The notes below the pieces were generated by a model. That model ran no database searches. It saw only the letters and a list, made by a program, of their open reading frames with translations, and was not told the DNA's origin. Positions 1 to 6,931 of a stretch of 64,000 nt of DNA are shown here, piece after piece. Numbering within the stretch: position 1 is the stretch's first letter; the number at the start of each line of letters is the position of its first letter. A program made the translations under genes and the position numbers. The stretch spans positions 1 through 64,000 of the forward strand of contig JAAYDR010000077.1 of assembly GCA_012729115.1 (NCBI GenBank). The letters are read 5' to 3'. The stretch comes from Clostridiales bacterium (lineage in GTDB: Bacteria; Bacillota; Clostridia; Christensenellales; Aristaeellaceae).

Positions 1-169
1 GCAGTTGTTTGAAAAACTGACGGCTTAAGGTGAAAAAAACTGAATACGGGCCCGGCCAAAGAACATAATCGCAGGCAGCGGTTCTGATTGGGATGCCAAT
101 GTTTAGGATAAAATCATGATTTCTGGATGATAATGACCCTTTAACTACGAAACGAACGCCAAATCTCAG
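1..169. other. No gene seen at left edge
   Basis: No open frame with a plausible start and no strong hairpin is visible in this short stretch. It lies downstream of a leftward terminator and is probably intergenic or the tail of a feature outside the window. Confidence 0.3.
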
Positions 170-171
170 TG

Positions 172-211
172 AAAAAAGAGGCTGTAGCAAGTTTTGTGTT
201 TTGCTACAGCC
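172..211 (-). terminator. Rho-independent terminator
   Basis: Read leftward, an 11-bp perfect stem (GGCTGTAGCAA paired with TTGCTACAGCC) is followed by TC and a run of six T. It would end transcription from the reverse-transcriptase side. Confidence 0.75.
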
Positions 212-235
212 CCTATCTGCCATACTTTCCATATG

Positions 236-382
236 TTACCGGATCAGAAAATCCTCGTAATAAACAGGCCAATTATACAGCGCCTCCGACACGCCAACCT
301 GCTTGCCTGTGCGTGCGTCGATGCGTATATAGACGTGTTTGGGGGCAAGCTCCTTGACCTTTGAATCACTGGTGATGCAGAG
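236..382 (-). pseudogene. 48-codon open stretch, possible remnant of a truncated gene
   Basis: Directly after the TAA of the reverse transcriptase, in the same frame, 48 sense codons run to a second TAA at 236-238. The stretch has no start of its own. Its composition is protein-like (motifs YIRIDARTGKQVG and YNWPVYYEDF) and the terminator follows at once. It could be the 3' end of an older gene whose body was replaced when the reverse transcriptase arrived, or a former C-terminal extension of that enzyme. I do not recognise the family, and chance remains possible. Confidence 0.35.
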
Positions 383-1897
383 TTACCACGAGGATAAGGG
401 TTTTACAAACGTAACGTTCGCGGCTTTTAGCGGTTTCCAATCGCCTTTTAGGCCAGACTTCGGTAGTGTCTCATATAGGAAGAGCCAGAACTCGTCAAAA
501 GAGTCAGTATCGTTTGCAAGTGCCTGGGCACGCTGCTTAAGTATTCTAACATCAGCAACCAATCCTTTTTCTCGGGCGTATATCACTGATAGTGTGAGAA
601 CAACGCAGTCATTGCTTTTAATGGAATTTTCTATTGTGTGTTCATCAATTTCAAATTTGTACTTGATTGCGAAGAATAATGCATAAGCAACCAGTTCGTA
701 ATTATTTGTTAAGAGGCCATTCCTATAAATTTGTTTCGCATATTCTTGAACGCAACTATGCCTCTGGCACTTTCTGCAATACTTCATGAAAACATACTCA
801 TCCATAATCGCTACCAAGTATGGATATAGCATGGAAAGATTCATAATTGTTTTCGCACAATACTCCGCAGCATTCTCAGTTAAATCTTCACCAGACAGAA
901 CCTTAATTGCATAATTAAGGATTGATGCATTTTCTTTTGATGAGTGCATTAATTCTACTGCATGATCCAGAAATGACCGTACAAGAATATAGTCTGTTTT
1001 TCCATATGATGTTTTCAACTGAAGTGAGTTAAGCTTTCGTTGCCATTGTTCCGTTACAGCTAAGGGCAATTTTGATATTTCTGTCTTTTTATGGTTTAGT
1101 GACAGATCAAATGCGCGAAGGGAGGCCCCGAGATCCGTTAAAAACTTCTGTCCCTCCTCATAACTGTCGACAAAACATGTGTAATCGTCTATTGCACGCA
1201 CAAACTGCCACTTGCAGAGTTGCTCATCTATTGCAACAAGGATTACCTCTGCTAATAAATTCGATGCATGTGGTCCAATTAGCAATCCATGAGTTTCGTC
1301 GTGTGTCATCCTACGAGTTCGATAATCTACTTGGTTGAACCATAAGGATTTGTCATTACGCTGTTGTTTGGCTACTTCTTTTGTCGCGAGAGCCCAACTC
1401 AGTGCATGCGTATACATGCTTGGAAAGCAGGACGATATATCAGCTTTCACCATGTAGCGCTTTCCAAATGAGATGTCAACTTCCGGTGATCCATCTGTGC
1501 GCCAATTGCTATAGTTCATCCGAAAGAGTTCTGGCTTACCGTACATCTTTCTGATATGAATTCTGCTTACCCGATAACTCTGGTTTTGTGTTCTTGAGAT
1601 AAAATAAGTCTGAAATGCATTCCAATGATCTCTCAGAAAGCTACATAGCAGTTGATAAGCCATTGGATTTGGGATCGCAAGAGACCTTGGAACATTAATG
1701 TTGCGCATATTTTCGTAGTGTATATACTTATGGGGCTGGTCTTGGAATTGTGTATGGGGAGATTGGCAATAATTGAAGAAACCCTCGGAGGTGAATGCAG
1801 GGGGAAGTTTTTCTGAAAAGAGTCCATGTGCTAACAGTCCACAATACAACTCATCCTTACTAATTTCTCCCATGAAATCCTTATATTGCTTCTGCAA
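383..1897 (-). CDS. Reverse transcriptase of the unknown/Abi (UG, DRT-like) group
   Basis: About 504 residues. The RT palm is visible: IPNP near the N-terminus, first catalytic Asp (D153) in KADISSCFPSMY, then GLLIGPHASNLLAEVIL, and the second Asp pair (D237-D238) in RAIDDYTCF. The usual Tyr before xDD is Ala here. The C-terminal half, after about residue 270, is a long helical region without nuclease motifs. ADIxxCFPSxYTH and GLxIGPxxS are typical of the UG/Abi reverse transcriptases, many of which are phage-defence (DRT) genes that stand alone. I chose TTG at 1897 because GGAGGG lies 7 nt upstream; the ATG at 1912 precedes that ribosome site. The gene is more AT-rich than its surroundings, which suggests transfer. 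Defence is inferred from family; the exact class is not determined. Confidence 0.8.
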   Translation of the reverse strand: MQKQYKDFMGEISKDELYCGLLAHGLFSEKLPPAFTSEGFFNYCQSPHTQFQDQPHKYIHYENMRNINVPRSLAIPNPMAYQLLCSFLRDHWNAFQTYFISRTQNQSYRVSRIHIRKMYGKPELFRMNYSNWRTDGSPEVDISFGKRYMVKADISSCFPSMYTHALSWALATKEVAKQQRNDKSLWFNQVDYRTRRMTHDETHGLLIGPHASNLLAEVILVAIDEQLCKWQFVRAIDDYTCFVDSYEEGQKFLTDLGASLRAFDLSLNHKKTEISKLPLAVTEQWQRKLNSLQLKTSYGKTDYILVRSFLDHAVELMHSSKENASILNYAIKVLSGEDLTENAAEYCAKTIMNLSMLYPYLVAIMDEYVFMKYCRKCQRHSCVQEYAKQIYRNGLLTNNYELVAYALFFAIKYKFEIDEHTIENSIKSNDCVVLTLSVIYAREKGLVADVRILKQRAQALANDTDSFDEFWLFLYETLPKSGLKGDWKPLKAANVTFVKPLSSW

Positions 1898-1979
1898 GTA
1901 TATACCCTCCATAAATTTGAGCGACCAACCGGTCGATTACAATAAAGTTCGCAATTTCATAAAATAATGGCAGAGCCAT
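1881..1979 (-). CDS. Small hydrophobic ORF overlapping the reverse transcriptase start
   Basis: A 32-codon frame starts with ATG five nt after GGAG and ends in TAA at 1881, 17 nt inside the reverse-transcriptase gene. The product is mostly hydrophobic (starts MALPLFYEIANF, ends GGYILAEAI) with one Arg and two Asp/Glu-containing patches. The overlap would allow translational coupling, so it may be a leader peptide that sets expression of the TTG-started gene, or a small partner protein. No family is recognised and it could be fortuitous. Confidence 0.4.
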   Translation of the reverse strand: MALPLFYEIANFIVIDRLVAQIYGGYILAEAI

Positions 1980-2030
1980 TGGTACTCCGTGGTCTGCCCC
2001 CGATTGTTGTGCCAAAACGAGAGTTAGGAA

Positions 2031-2047
2031 ATGCCGACTTTCGGCAT
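2031..2047. other. Perfect hairpin upstream of the reverse transcriptase
   Basis: ATGCCGA and TCGGCAT form a 7-bp stem around a 3-nt loop, about 135 nt upstream of the reverse-transcriptase start. Some defence reverse transcriptases use a structured non-coding RNA encoded beside them; whether this hairpin is part of such an RNA cannot be told from one sequence. Confidence 0.35.
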
Positions 2048-2058
2048 GAAAACCCTTG

Positions 2059-2999
2059 TTACTGCTTGGATGTATCGTAACGGATTCCGGCTTGGCTGTC
2101 AAGGGCGGCGAAGCCGTTCATTTTACCCTTGATAGTTGAGCCGGAATCCGTTATCCTCTGGCCAGCAGTACAAGGGATCAGCATTTGGGGAGCCGGTGGC
2201 TTCCCGCCTAAAGCAGAATGCGGCCTAATGGTGTTATAGTATTTCTGCCAGCGTTTGGACAGCACCTCCGCCTCCCGCAGGGATCCAAAGAGTTCTCCAT
2301 TGAGGAATTCATCCCGCATACGGGCGTTGAAGCTTTCACAATAGCCATTTTCCCAAGGGCTTCCAGGCTCAATATAGGCTGTGGTGACACTAATAGCCAG
2401 CAGCCACTTCTTCAGCGCATTCGCCGTGAATTCAGTGCCGTTATCGCTGCGAAGATACTCCGGACAGCCTCTTAGGATCATCAAATCCGCTAGCACTTCG
2501 ATAATGTCCTTTGTCCGCCAACTTCTTCGGGGAATGCAAGCCAGGCATTCATGCTCAGCTTCGTCAATGATATTGAGAAAGCGAAGCTTTCTGCCATCGA
2601 TGGTTTTATCCTCCACAAAATCATAGCTCCATACATGATTACGGTGATCAGGTCGCTATCGAATACAACTGTAGTCATTGAGCCATATTCGCTGCTTTTT
2701 GGTCTGCTTCTTGGGCAGTTGCAACCCTTCTTCCCGCCAGATCCTCTCCACGCGTTTATGATTGATGATGGTGCCCGAATTGTTCATCATGGCGGTAACC
2801 ATCCGATACCCGACACGACCATAGCTTGCAACCAATGGGATCACCTTTGCCCTGACATCATCTTCATCGGGCAATCGAATAACTTGATACCGGTAGGCAG
2901 TTCGATTGACATGCAGAACCCGACAAGCCCGTCGCTCGGTGACGTGGTGTTCCTCCACGGTATACTGGACGGCTGCCTTTCGCTTGATCGGGCTCAGAA
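2059..2999 (-). pseudogene. IS3-family transposase OrfB, interrupted by an in-frame stop
   Basis: The rve-type DDE domain is readable: Asp in LNIIDEAEHE, Asp in LRSDNGTEF, Glu in ENGYCESFNARM. The N-terminal part (HTH_21-like, ERRACRVLHVNRTAYRY, then VGYRM) is in the same frame but separated from the catalytic domain by a TAG at 2656-2658. Nothing else in the frame is broken, so a single nonsense mutation inactivated it. Entry into this frame would be by -1 frameshifting from orfA at the A AAA AAC heptamer (3000-3006), normal for IS3 elements. Confidence 0.8.
2078..2153. repeat. Long inverted repeat inside the 3' end of OrfB
   Basis: Arms 2078-2105 and 2126-2153 (28 nt each, 20-nt loop) are complementary except at four positions, all of which become G-U pairs in the transcript. 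The repeat replaces the usual OrfB C-terminus. It may be the IS end, a small inserted hairpin element or a terminator-like structure. Confidence 0.55.
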
Positions 3000-3272
3000 G
3001 TTTTTTGAGTTTTCATCCCGTAGTATTGCATTGTCTAGGCTCAGATCTGCCACCAACCGCTTAAGCCGTGCATTTTCTTTCTCAAGTTCTTTGAGACGCT
3101 TGGCATCGTCCGTTTTCATCCCGCCATATTACTTACGCCACCGATAGTAGGTTTGTTCCGTGATATCGCTTTGCCACACTGCCTCGGCGATTGTCTTGCC
3201 CTGCCCGCATAAAACCTCGATCTCCCGTAGCTTGATGATGATCTGCTCCACCGTGAATGCTTTCCTTGGCAT
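2994..3272 (-). pseudogene. IS3-family OrfA, interrupted at codon 48
   Basis: Starts MPRKAFTVEQII, an HTH_Tnp_1 domain ending TYYRWRK, then TAA at 3129-3131, then the normal continuation YGGMKTDDAKRLKELEKEN with its leucine zipper, ending at TGA 2994. The family usually has RWRKEYGGMK, so the codon after Lys has mutated to a stop. The slippery A AAA AAC near the 3' end (3000-3006) still has the phase needed for -1 shift into OrfB. Non-functional as it stands. Confidence 0.8.
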
Positions 3273-3408
3273 GGATCCCACTCCATTGCGCTCATTATAC
3301 CAGATTGACTAACTTTCAATTTGGTACAACGCTCGGGGGCAGGATCAATTGCGGGTTTGGGTGCTGTAAAGGCTAAATTGAAGTAAATAGCCCCTTTTTT
3401 GGACACAG

Positions 3409-3444
3409 AAAAAGCCCTGTATCGCTTATGATACAAGGCTTTTT
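3409..3444 (-). terminator. Terminator left of attL (original tRNA terminator)
   Basis: Leftward, AAAAAGCCTTGTAT pairs with ATACAGGGCTTTTT (one mismatch) across a 6 to 8-nt loop. It lies just beyond the tRNA-Pro fragment at attL, so before integration it would have ended the tRNA-Thr/tRNA-Pro transcript. Confidence 0.75.
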
Positions 3445-3447
3445 CAA

Positions 3448-3495
3448 TGGTCGAGGTGACAGGATTTGAACCTGCGACCTTTTGGTCCCGAACCA
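3448..3495. other. attL, left prophage attachment site
   Basis: 48 bp identical to 39476-39523. The sequence is the 3' part of tRNA-Pro (anticodon stem and loop through CCA, on the minus strand). The homology stops abruptly on both sides: the right neighbour here is phage DNA and the tRNA 5' half is missing. This is the left copy of the integration core. Confidence 0.92.
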
Positions 3496-3624
3496 TGCCT
3501 AATATTATGATGCGGTTAATTGTTGTTAATCTTGCTAGAATAACACAATTATCAATGAATTATCATGATTAACTATTAGAAAATATTCGAGGCAAAGCGA
3601 TATAACACCATGGCTTTCAATCCG

Positions 3625-3647
3625 GTTTTCCCCACGTTTTCCCCACG
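3625..3647 (+). repeat. Tandem GTTTTCCCCACG repeats, left arm
   Basis: Two abutting copies of GTTTTCCCCACG, 130 bp from the attL core. Similar TTTTCCCC boxes occur 55-100 bp from the core at attR (39376-39421). In the excised circle both groups flank the core, as expected for arm-type sites of the integrase or an excisionase. Confidence 0.6.
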
Positions 3648-3701
3648 CATATCCAGTATGGTTGCGTGTCAAAAAGGAAATAAGGCATAGTAAAAAAACA
3701 A

Positions 3702-3805
3702 GTGTTACAAGTGATACAAGTGTTACTTGCACCACTTTCTTCTATTATATACTACTGTAACACTTAGCTGTTCTGACTGTAACACTTAGATTATTATGTG
3801 TTACA
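3702..3805. repeat. Cluster of TGTAACAC boxes, left arm
   Basis: Perfect copies at 3702-3709 (-), 3756-3763 (+), 3778-3785 (+) and 3798-3805 (-), with near copies at 3711 and 3720. Six further copies lie upstream of the integrase gene (37743-37857). The sharing of one motif between the attachment arm and the integrase promoter region suggests binding by one protein that controls excision and integrase expression. Confidence 0.65.
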
Positions 3806-4126
3806 GCAAAAGCACCCCCTTAAAAAAATACATACGCGCCGCCACAGTGTAAAGGACAGGCCCCCGCCGGTGTAGGGCCCCCAAAGTGACTCCAAAAAAG
3901 GATGGGGGGATGTATAAAGAATCAAAGAATGAGACCAACAAATACATCAGCGTATAGAAAAATCGCGTGGGTTTATGCCGCCGTGTTGCCCGCGCCCTTT
4001 ATGAGTGCGCCCCACATGCCATTGCCCTTGCGAGCATATGCACTATGCCGCGCCATGCCGGCAACCCACGCCTGCACGCTGCCCAGGTTGAAGCGCTTTG
4101 CACTTAAATGCATCAAAGCATAAAAA

Positions 4127-4166
4127 AAGGCTCCGCCAGTGCCCTTATCGCACTAGCGGAGCCTTT
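4127..4166 (-). terminator. Terminator of the late/lysis transcript
   Basis: A stem of about 17 bp with one mismatch (AAAGGCTCCGC.. with ..GCGGAGCCTTT) around CCTTATC, with a T run on the leftward side. It is the first strong terminator after the holin gene and marks the end of the long leftward phage transcript. Confidence 0.8.
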
Positions 4167-4328
4167 CGATTCCAAAAAAACAATCCCTTTCGGTTAGCCC
4201 ATACGCACCACCACCGCACTGGTGTTTTGCCACCTGCCAGCCCGCTTGTGGCTGCCAATGGCACATCAACACAGGCAGATGCCCGCTTGACTTCATGAAA
4301 ACCTCTTACAATCAGGCCTACCGCCCAC

Positions 4329-4520
4329 CTAGAATCCGGTTTTATCTGTGGGATTGTTCAGCACACCGAACGCCACCAGCAGCTGCAGGACAGCCACCGC
4401 CGCCGCGTTCAGGTCATTGCTGAGGCCCGTGTCGATCACGCCCAGCGTGACCAGCAGCGCCAGCAGCTGCGCTGCCACCGCAGCCCACACCACGGGAGAT
4501 TTTAACCTGTTCTGATCCAT
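4329..4520 (-). CDS. Phage holin, phi LC3-like
   Basis: 63 residues with a short charged N-terminus (MDQNRLKSPVVW) and two hydrophobic segments (AAVAAQLLALLVTLGVI and AVAVLQLLVAFGVLNN), the layout of small class II holins of Gram-positive phages. It would open the membrane so the endolysin can reach the wall. The ATG at 4520 is preferred to the upstream ATGs because AAGGAGGG lies 8 nt before it. Last gene of the lysis cassette, before the terminator. Family call is from topology, position and the NPTDKTGF tail common in these holins. Confidence 0.75.
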   Translation of the reverse strand: MDQNRLKSPVVWAAVAAQLLALLVTLGVIDTGLSNDLNAAAVAVLQLLVAFGVLNNPTDKTGF

Positions 4521-4534
4521 GTCCATGCCCTCCT

Positions 4535-4852
4535 TCATCTTCGTGTTGTCAGATACTGATCGATCGCATCAGAGGCCTCTGTCAGCTTGTCCACGCTGTT
4601 GCCTGTGCGCTCGTGCCAGATGAGCGCCTTGACGCCCTTGATCAGGGCCACCTGCCCGTCGGTCAGAGAGTCAATGCGCTTGTTATCGTTGTCCAGCATG
4701 CGGTCGTGGCAGTCCAGGCGCGCATCCACTGTCAGGCCAGGCTTGCGCCAGGCCTTTATGTTATCAGCCACCTTGCTGACCAGGTTGAACAGCTCCATGA
4801 TGCCGACCAGCGCCACCACAACGCCCAATGGATTCTTAGCAAACTCCTCCAT
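4535..4852 (-). CDS. Lysis-cassette membrane protein
   Basis: 105 residues. A hydrophobic N-terminal segment (VVVALVGIMELFNLVSKVA) is followed by a helical, charged region and a C-terminal motif NSVDKLTEASDAIDQYL that recurs in small proteins beside phage lysis genes of Clostridia. It has a good AGGAGA ribosome site. It may be a holin partner or lysis regulator in the membrane. Function is inferred from position between endolysin and holin; no enzymatic motif is seen. Confidence 0.7.
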   Translation of the reverse strand: MEEFAKNPLGVVVALVGIMELFNLVSKVADNIKAWRKPGLTVDARLDCHDRMLDNDNKRIDSLTDGQVALIKGVKALIWHERTGNSVDKLTEASDAIDQYLTTRR

Positions 4853-4869
4853 AGCATCTCTCCTTTGTG

Positions 4870-5019
4870 CTAAAGGCGGCCCAGGCCGCCGTCCTCGACG
4901 CCGGTCAACCGTTCGCTTATCATCGCCAGCAGCCTCTCCAGATCCCGGATCCGCCGGAGCAGCGCGGCATACTGTGTGGCGCGGATCAGCACCCTGGCAC
5001 TCCTTCGCTTGCGCCTCAT
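4870..5019 (-). CDS. Small basic coiled-coil protein of the lysis cassette
   Basis: 49 residues beginning MRRKRRSARV, with a leucine-rich heptad region (YAALLRRIRDLERLLAMISERL). It starts 5 nt after the endolysin stop. The highly basic N-terminus followed by an amphipathic helix is seen in small phage lysis-region proteins, but I do not recognise a family. Confidence 0.5.
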   Translation of the reverse strand: MRRKRRSARVLIRATQYAALLRRIRDLERLLAMISERLTGVEDGGLGRL

Positions 5020-5023
5020 GCTA

Positions 5024-5827
5024 TCACCCCACGTTCTTGGCCACTTCCACACGCGGGCAGGCCTTCTGGATCACGTCGCGCTCGGCAGCGGTGGCATCCA
5101 GCAGCTGCACGGTGTAGGTGTCCTGGTCGCCCAGGTCTCCCTCGATGGCCAGAAACTTCCTCATCATGAATCCGCTATGGCCGCTGTCGTCCATCACCGC
5201 TGCCCACTCATTGCCCTGCTCAGTGATCTGCAGCTGCTCTCCAAGAGGCACGTTGCGGATGGTGGCCGAAGTAGTGGACGCGTACCGGCGCATGCGCACC
5301 GTACCGCCGCTGTTGGCCACCACCGTGGCGGTGATCACCTCGATGGCTTCATGCAGGCCCTTGGGTACGGTATAGTGGGTCCACACCCGGCTCTCCAGTT
5401 TGCTCTGGATCACACCTTCCCGGCTCCCCCGGGCGTCGATCACCGTACCGTCCCCCAGGTAGATGCCCGTGTGCTGCATCACGGTGCCGGTTTTGTTGTA
5501 GTACAGCACGCAGGGCCGGTCCTTGGGCATCTGGTCGATGGTGCCCTTTTCCTCCCAATAGTCGCCCTTCCACTGGCTGGTGGCTCCGCTGCAGATATTG
5601 ATTCCCGCAGCCCGCAGGCAGGCCCGCACCAGAGTGGCGCAGTCATAGATCCGTTTGCCGATCCACTTGGGGCAGATCTCCATGAGGTTGGGTTGGTCTG
5701 GGTACAGCTTAGCCAGCTGGTTCAGCACCGCCTGGGTACAGATCTGCCCGGTCGCGCCCCAGGCATAGCCGCAGCCCACCAAGGCCTTGGCATTCGTCAC
5801 CATCATTTCAGCTCGAGTTGCCATCAT
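5024..5827 (-). CDS. Endolysin: NlpC/P60-like peptidase with SH3 domain
   Basis: 267 residues. The N-terminal catalytic domain has the NlpC/P60 order: Cys in KRIYDCATLVRACLRAAG, His in MQHTGIYLGDG, and the polar residue context VIDARG. A bacterial SH3 domain follows (about 165-230: VRMRRYASTTSATIRNVPLGEQLQI...GFMMRKFLAIEG), likely for wall binding. There is no signal peptide, so release depends on the holin. ATG at 5827 has GGGAGG five nt upstream; a second ATG follows directly. It is the first large gene of the lysis cassette and overlaps the upstream small membrane gene by 20 bp. Confidence 0.88.
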   Translation of the reverse strand: MMATRAEMMVTNAKALVGCGYAWGATGQICTQAVLNQLAKLYPDQPNLMEICPKWIGKRIYDCATLVRACLRAAGINICSGATSQWKGDYWEEKGTIDQMPKDRPCVLYYNKTGTVMQHTGIYLGDGTVIDARGSREGVIQSKLESRVWTHYTVPKGLHEAIEVITATVVANSGGTVRMRRYASTTSATIRNVPLGEQLQITEQGNEWAAVMDDSGHSGFMMRKFLAIEGDLGDQDTYTVQLLDATAAERDVIQKACPRVEVAKNVG

Positions 5828-5963
5828 CTTCGCCTCCCTTGTTTTTCATGTATTCCTCAAACAGGCGCTTGTCCCGCCGGTCTGCATCGCCGCCCACCAC
5901 CAGGCAGCACCAGACAATGAAGGCGTTCGCGCACGCAAGCAGACCCAGAAAAACCCAAAGCAC
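5808..5963 (-). CDS. 51-residue single-span membrane protein
   Basis: GTG start after a GGGGGTGAG ribosome site. The first 24 residues are strongly hydrophobic with three Cys (MLWVFLGLLACANAF then IVWCCLVVGG), followed by a charged tail (DADRRDKRLFEEYMKNK). The stop lies inside the endolysin start region, so the two are translationally coupled. The location just before the endolysin suggests a lysis accessory (pinholin- or antiholin-like) role, but that is only inference. Confidence 0.55.
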   Translation of the reverse strand: MLWVFLGLLACANAFIVWCCLVVGGDADRRDKRLFEEYMKNKGGEDDGNSS

Positions 5964-5980
5964 CCGTACTCACCCCCTTC

Positions 5981-6220
5981 TTACAGCCCGTCAGCCACAG
6001 CTTCCGCCCACCAGCTTTCAAACCGTTGCCGCATATCGCCCTCCAGGTCTGGCGTGTGATGCACGCCTGGCAGCACTCTCATGTCCACGTCATATCTCCA
6101 TTGGCCTTCCGGCGTCTGGTATGCATCGATCTGACGGCACAGCCAGATGTTTACAAGCCCGCTCACCCCGTGCTCTATGGTGTAGGCCGGCGGCATGCAT
6201 GCCAGGTTGCGGAGTACCAT
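5981..6220 (-). CDS. Conserved-type small phage protein, function unknown
   Basis: 79 residues with no signal peptide or membrane segment. It is rich in aromatic residues near the C-terminus (RFESWWAEAVADGL). It starts 3 nt after the preceding stop and has codon use like its neighbours, so it is probably real. The position between the tail-fibre chaperone-like gene and the lysis cassette hints at a tail or fibre accessory role. Confidence 0.6.
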   Translation of the reverse strand: MVLRNLACMPPAYTIEHGVSGLVNIWLCRQIDAYQTPEGQWRYDVDMRVLPGVHHTPDLEGDMRQRFESWWAEAVADGL

Positions 6221-6223
6221 CTG

Positions 6224-6661
6224 TCAGTCGCCTCCTGGTCCCGGCGCCACAGGCCACTCCACGGCCCAAGGAAAGCCCTCCTGCTGCGGCACGTCGCGCA
6301 GTGCCTGGCGGTAAGCGGCCCACTGGGTGCGCGCTTCCTCGCTGGTTGGGAAATCGGCGATCTGTGTGCAGTCGCAGCCGGCCAGCAGCCTGTCCCGCTC
6401 TGCCCGCACCTCGGCGGCCAACCTGGCGGCCTCTATAGCCCTGGCGTGCTCCACCCATCGCTGGAGCGCACCCCATACCCGGTTCTCCAGGTCGCTTTGC
6501 CACTGTGTTTCCATGGTGTAGCGGTCATAGGTGTAGACTGGCCCGGCCCCTTCGCCATCCTGGGTTTCGGTGATATTTGTGCAAAGCGATACGCAAGCGC
6601 GGCCATCATCCAGCCGCTCAATGGTGACCGCCTCCGGCCTTGTGTTGCTGGTATCCTTCAA
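6224..6661 (-). CDS. Putative tail fibre assembly chaperone
   Basis: 145 residues. The C-terminal third carries the signature of phage tail assembly chaperones of the APC type: CDCTQIADFPTSEEARTQWA, then YRQALRDVPQQEGFP and a Pro-rich end (VEWPVAPGP). The central part is helical and Arg/Glu rich. Such proteins usually help fold or attach the fibre encoded upstream, here the DGR-diversified fibre, with the retroelement lying between the two genes. Confidence 0.7.
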   Translation of the reverse strand: MKDTSNTRPEAVTIERLDDGRACVSLCTNITETQDGEGAGPVYTYDRYTMETQWQSDLENRVWGALQRWVEHARAIEAARLAAEVRAERDRLLAGCDCTQIADFPTSEEARTQWAAYRQALRDVPQQEGFPWAVEWPVAPGPGGD

Positions 6662-6663
6662 AC

Positions 6664-6930
6664 CTATCCCTCCTTGCTTTTCTTGCTTGTTCCTGCGCCG
6701 ATCTCCCGCTTGACCGCCTCCACGTCAATGCAGGGCGTGATATATCGCTCGGTGAACCGCTTATGATTGCAATGCTTAGCCCACCCGATCCGCGACATAA
6801 CGCTTTGCAGGCATTGCAGCGGCACCTCCCGGCCCTGCCGCTTCAGCTTGTTAATCTTCCGCGCCTGCCTCCTGCATCCCAGGAAGATGTTGTCGCGCAG
6901 AACCGTTACCGTGTGATACTTTGCCTTCAC
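6664..6930 (-). CDS. C-terminal (thumb) part of the DGR reverse transcriptase, separate ORF
   Basis: 88 codons from a GTG one nt after the stop of the reverse-transcriptase ORF, in the +1 frame. The product has the C-terminal features of phage DGR reverse transcriptases: VLRDNIFLGCRRQARKI, then SVMSRIGWAKHCNHKRF and ERYITP. The upstream ORF ends at GYKFYK, where this segment should continue. Reading AAA, skipping one T, then GAT GTG would fuse the two. It is therefore a displaced half of one enzyme through frameshift mutation, programmed frameshift or reinitiation. It is not an Avd homologue, and no avd gene was found. Confidence 0.75.
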   Translation of the reverse strand: MKAKYHTVTVLRDNIFLGCRRQARKINKLKRQGREVPLQCLQSVMSRIGWAKHCNHKRFTERYITPCIDVEAVKREIGAGTSKKSKEG

Positions 6931-6931
6931 A

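Larger units (their letters stand above)
2059..3328 (-). mobile_element. Degenerate IS3-family element (IS407-like)
   Basis: An orfA/orfB transposase pair with the IS3-family layout fills this interval. The right boundary is placed at the TTTGGTACA that precedes a TATAAT-like box and orfA. The left boundary is uncertain because no matching TGTACC terminus is seen. Both orfs carry premature stops, so the copy looks inactive. It sits between the reverse transcriptase and attL. Confidence 0.75.
3496..4125. other. Left prophage arm, no convincing gene
   Basis: About 630 bp between attL and the first phage terminator. It contains two tandem GTTTTCCCCACG repeats (3625-3647) and a cluster of TGTAACAC boxes (3702-3805), described separately. 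Short open frames on either strand lack ribosome sites and protein-like composition. In the circular phage this stretch is one arm of attP. Confidence 0.6.

Noticed and set aside
3535-3735. 66-codon minus-strand ORF near attL
   Set aside because: It overlaps the TTTTCCCC and TGTAACAC repeats and lacks a ribosome site.
3702-3805. CRISPR-like array
   Set aside because: Units are 8 bp, in both orientations, unevenly spaced, with no spacers of constant length and no cas genes.
3902-4298. Two short plus-strand ORFs in the left arm
   Set aside because: No ribosome sites, unusual His/Pro/Ala composition, and they cross the terminator hairpin.
6664-6930. DGR accessory gene avd
   Set aside because: The sequence matches the RT C-terminal region (GWAKHCN motif), not the small helical-bundle Avd.
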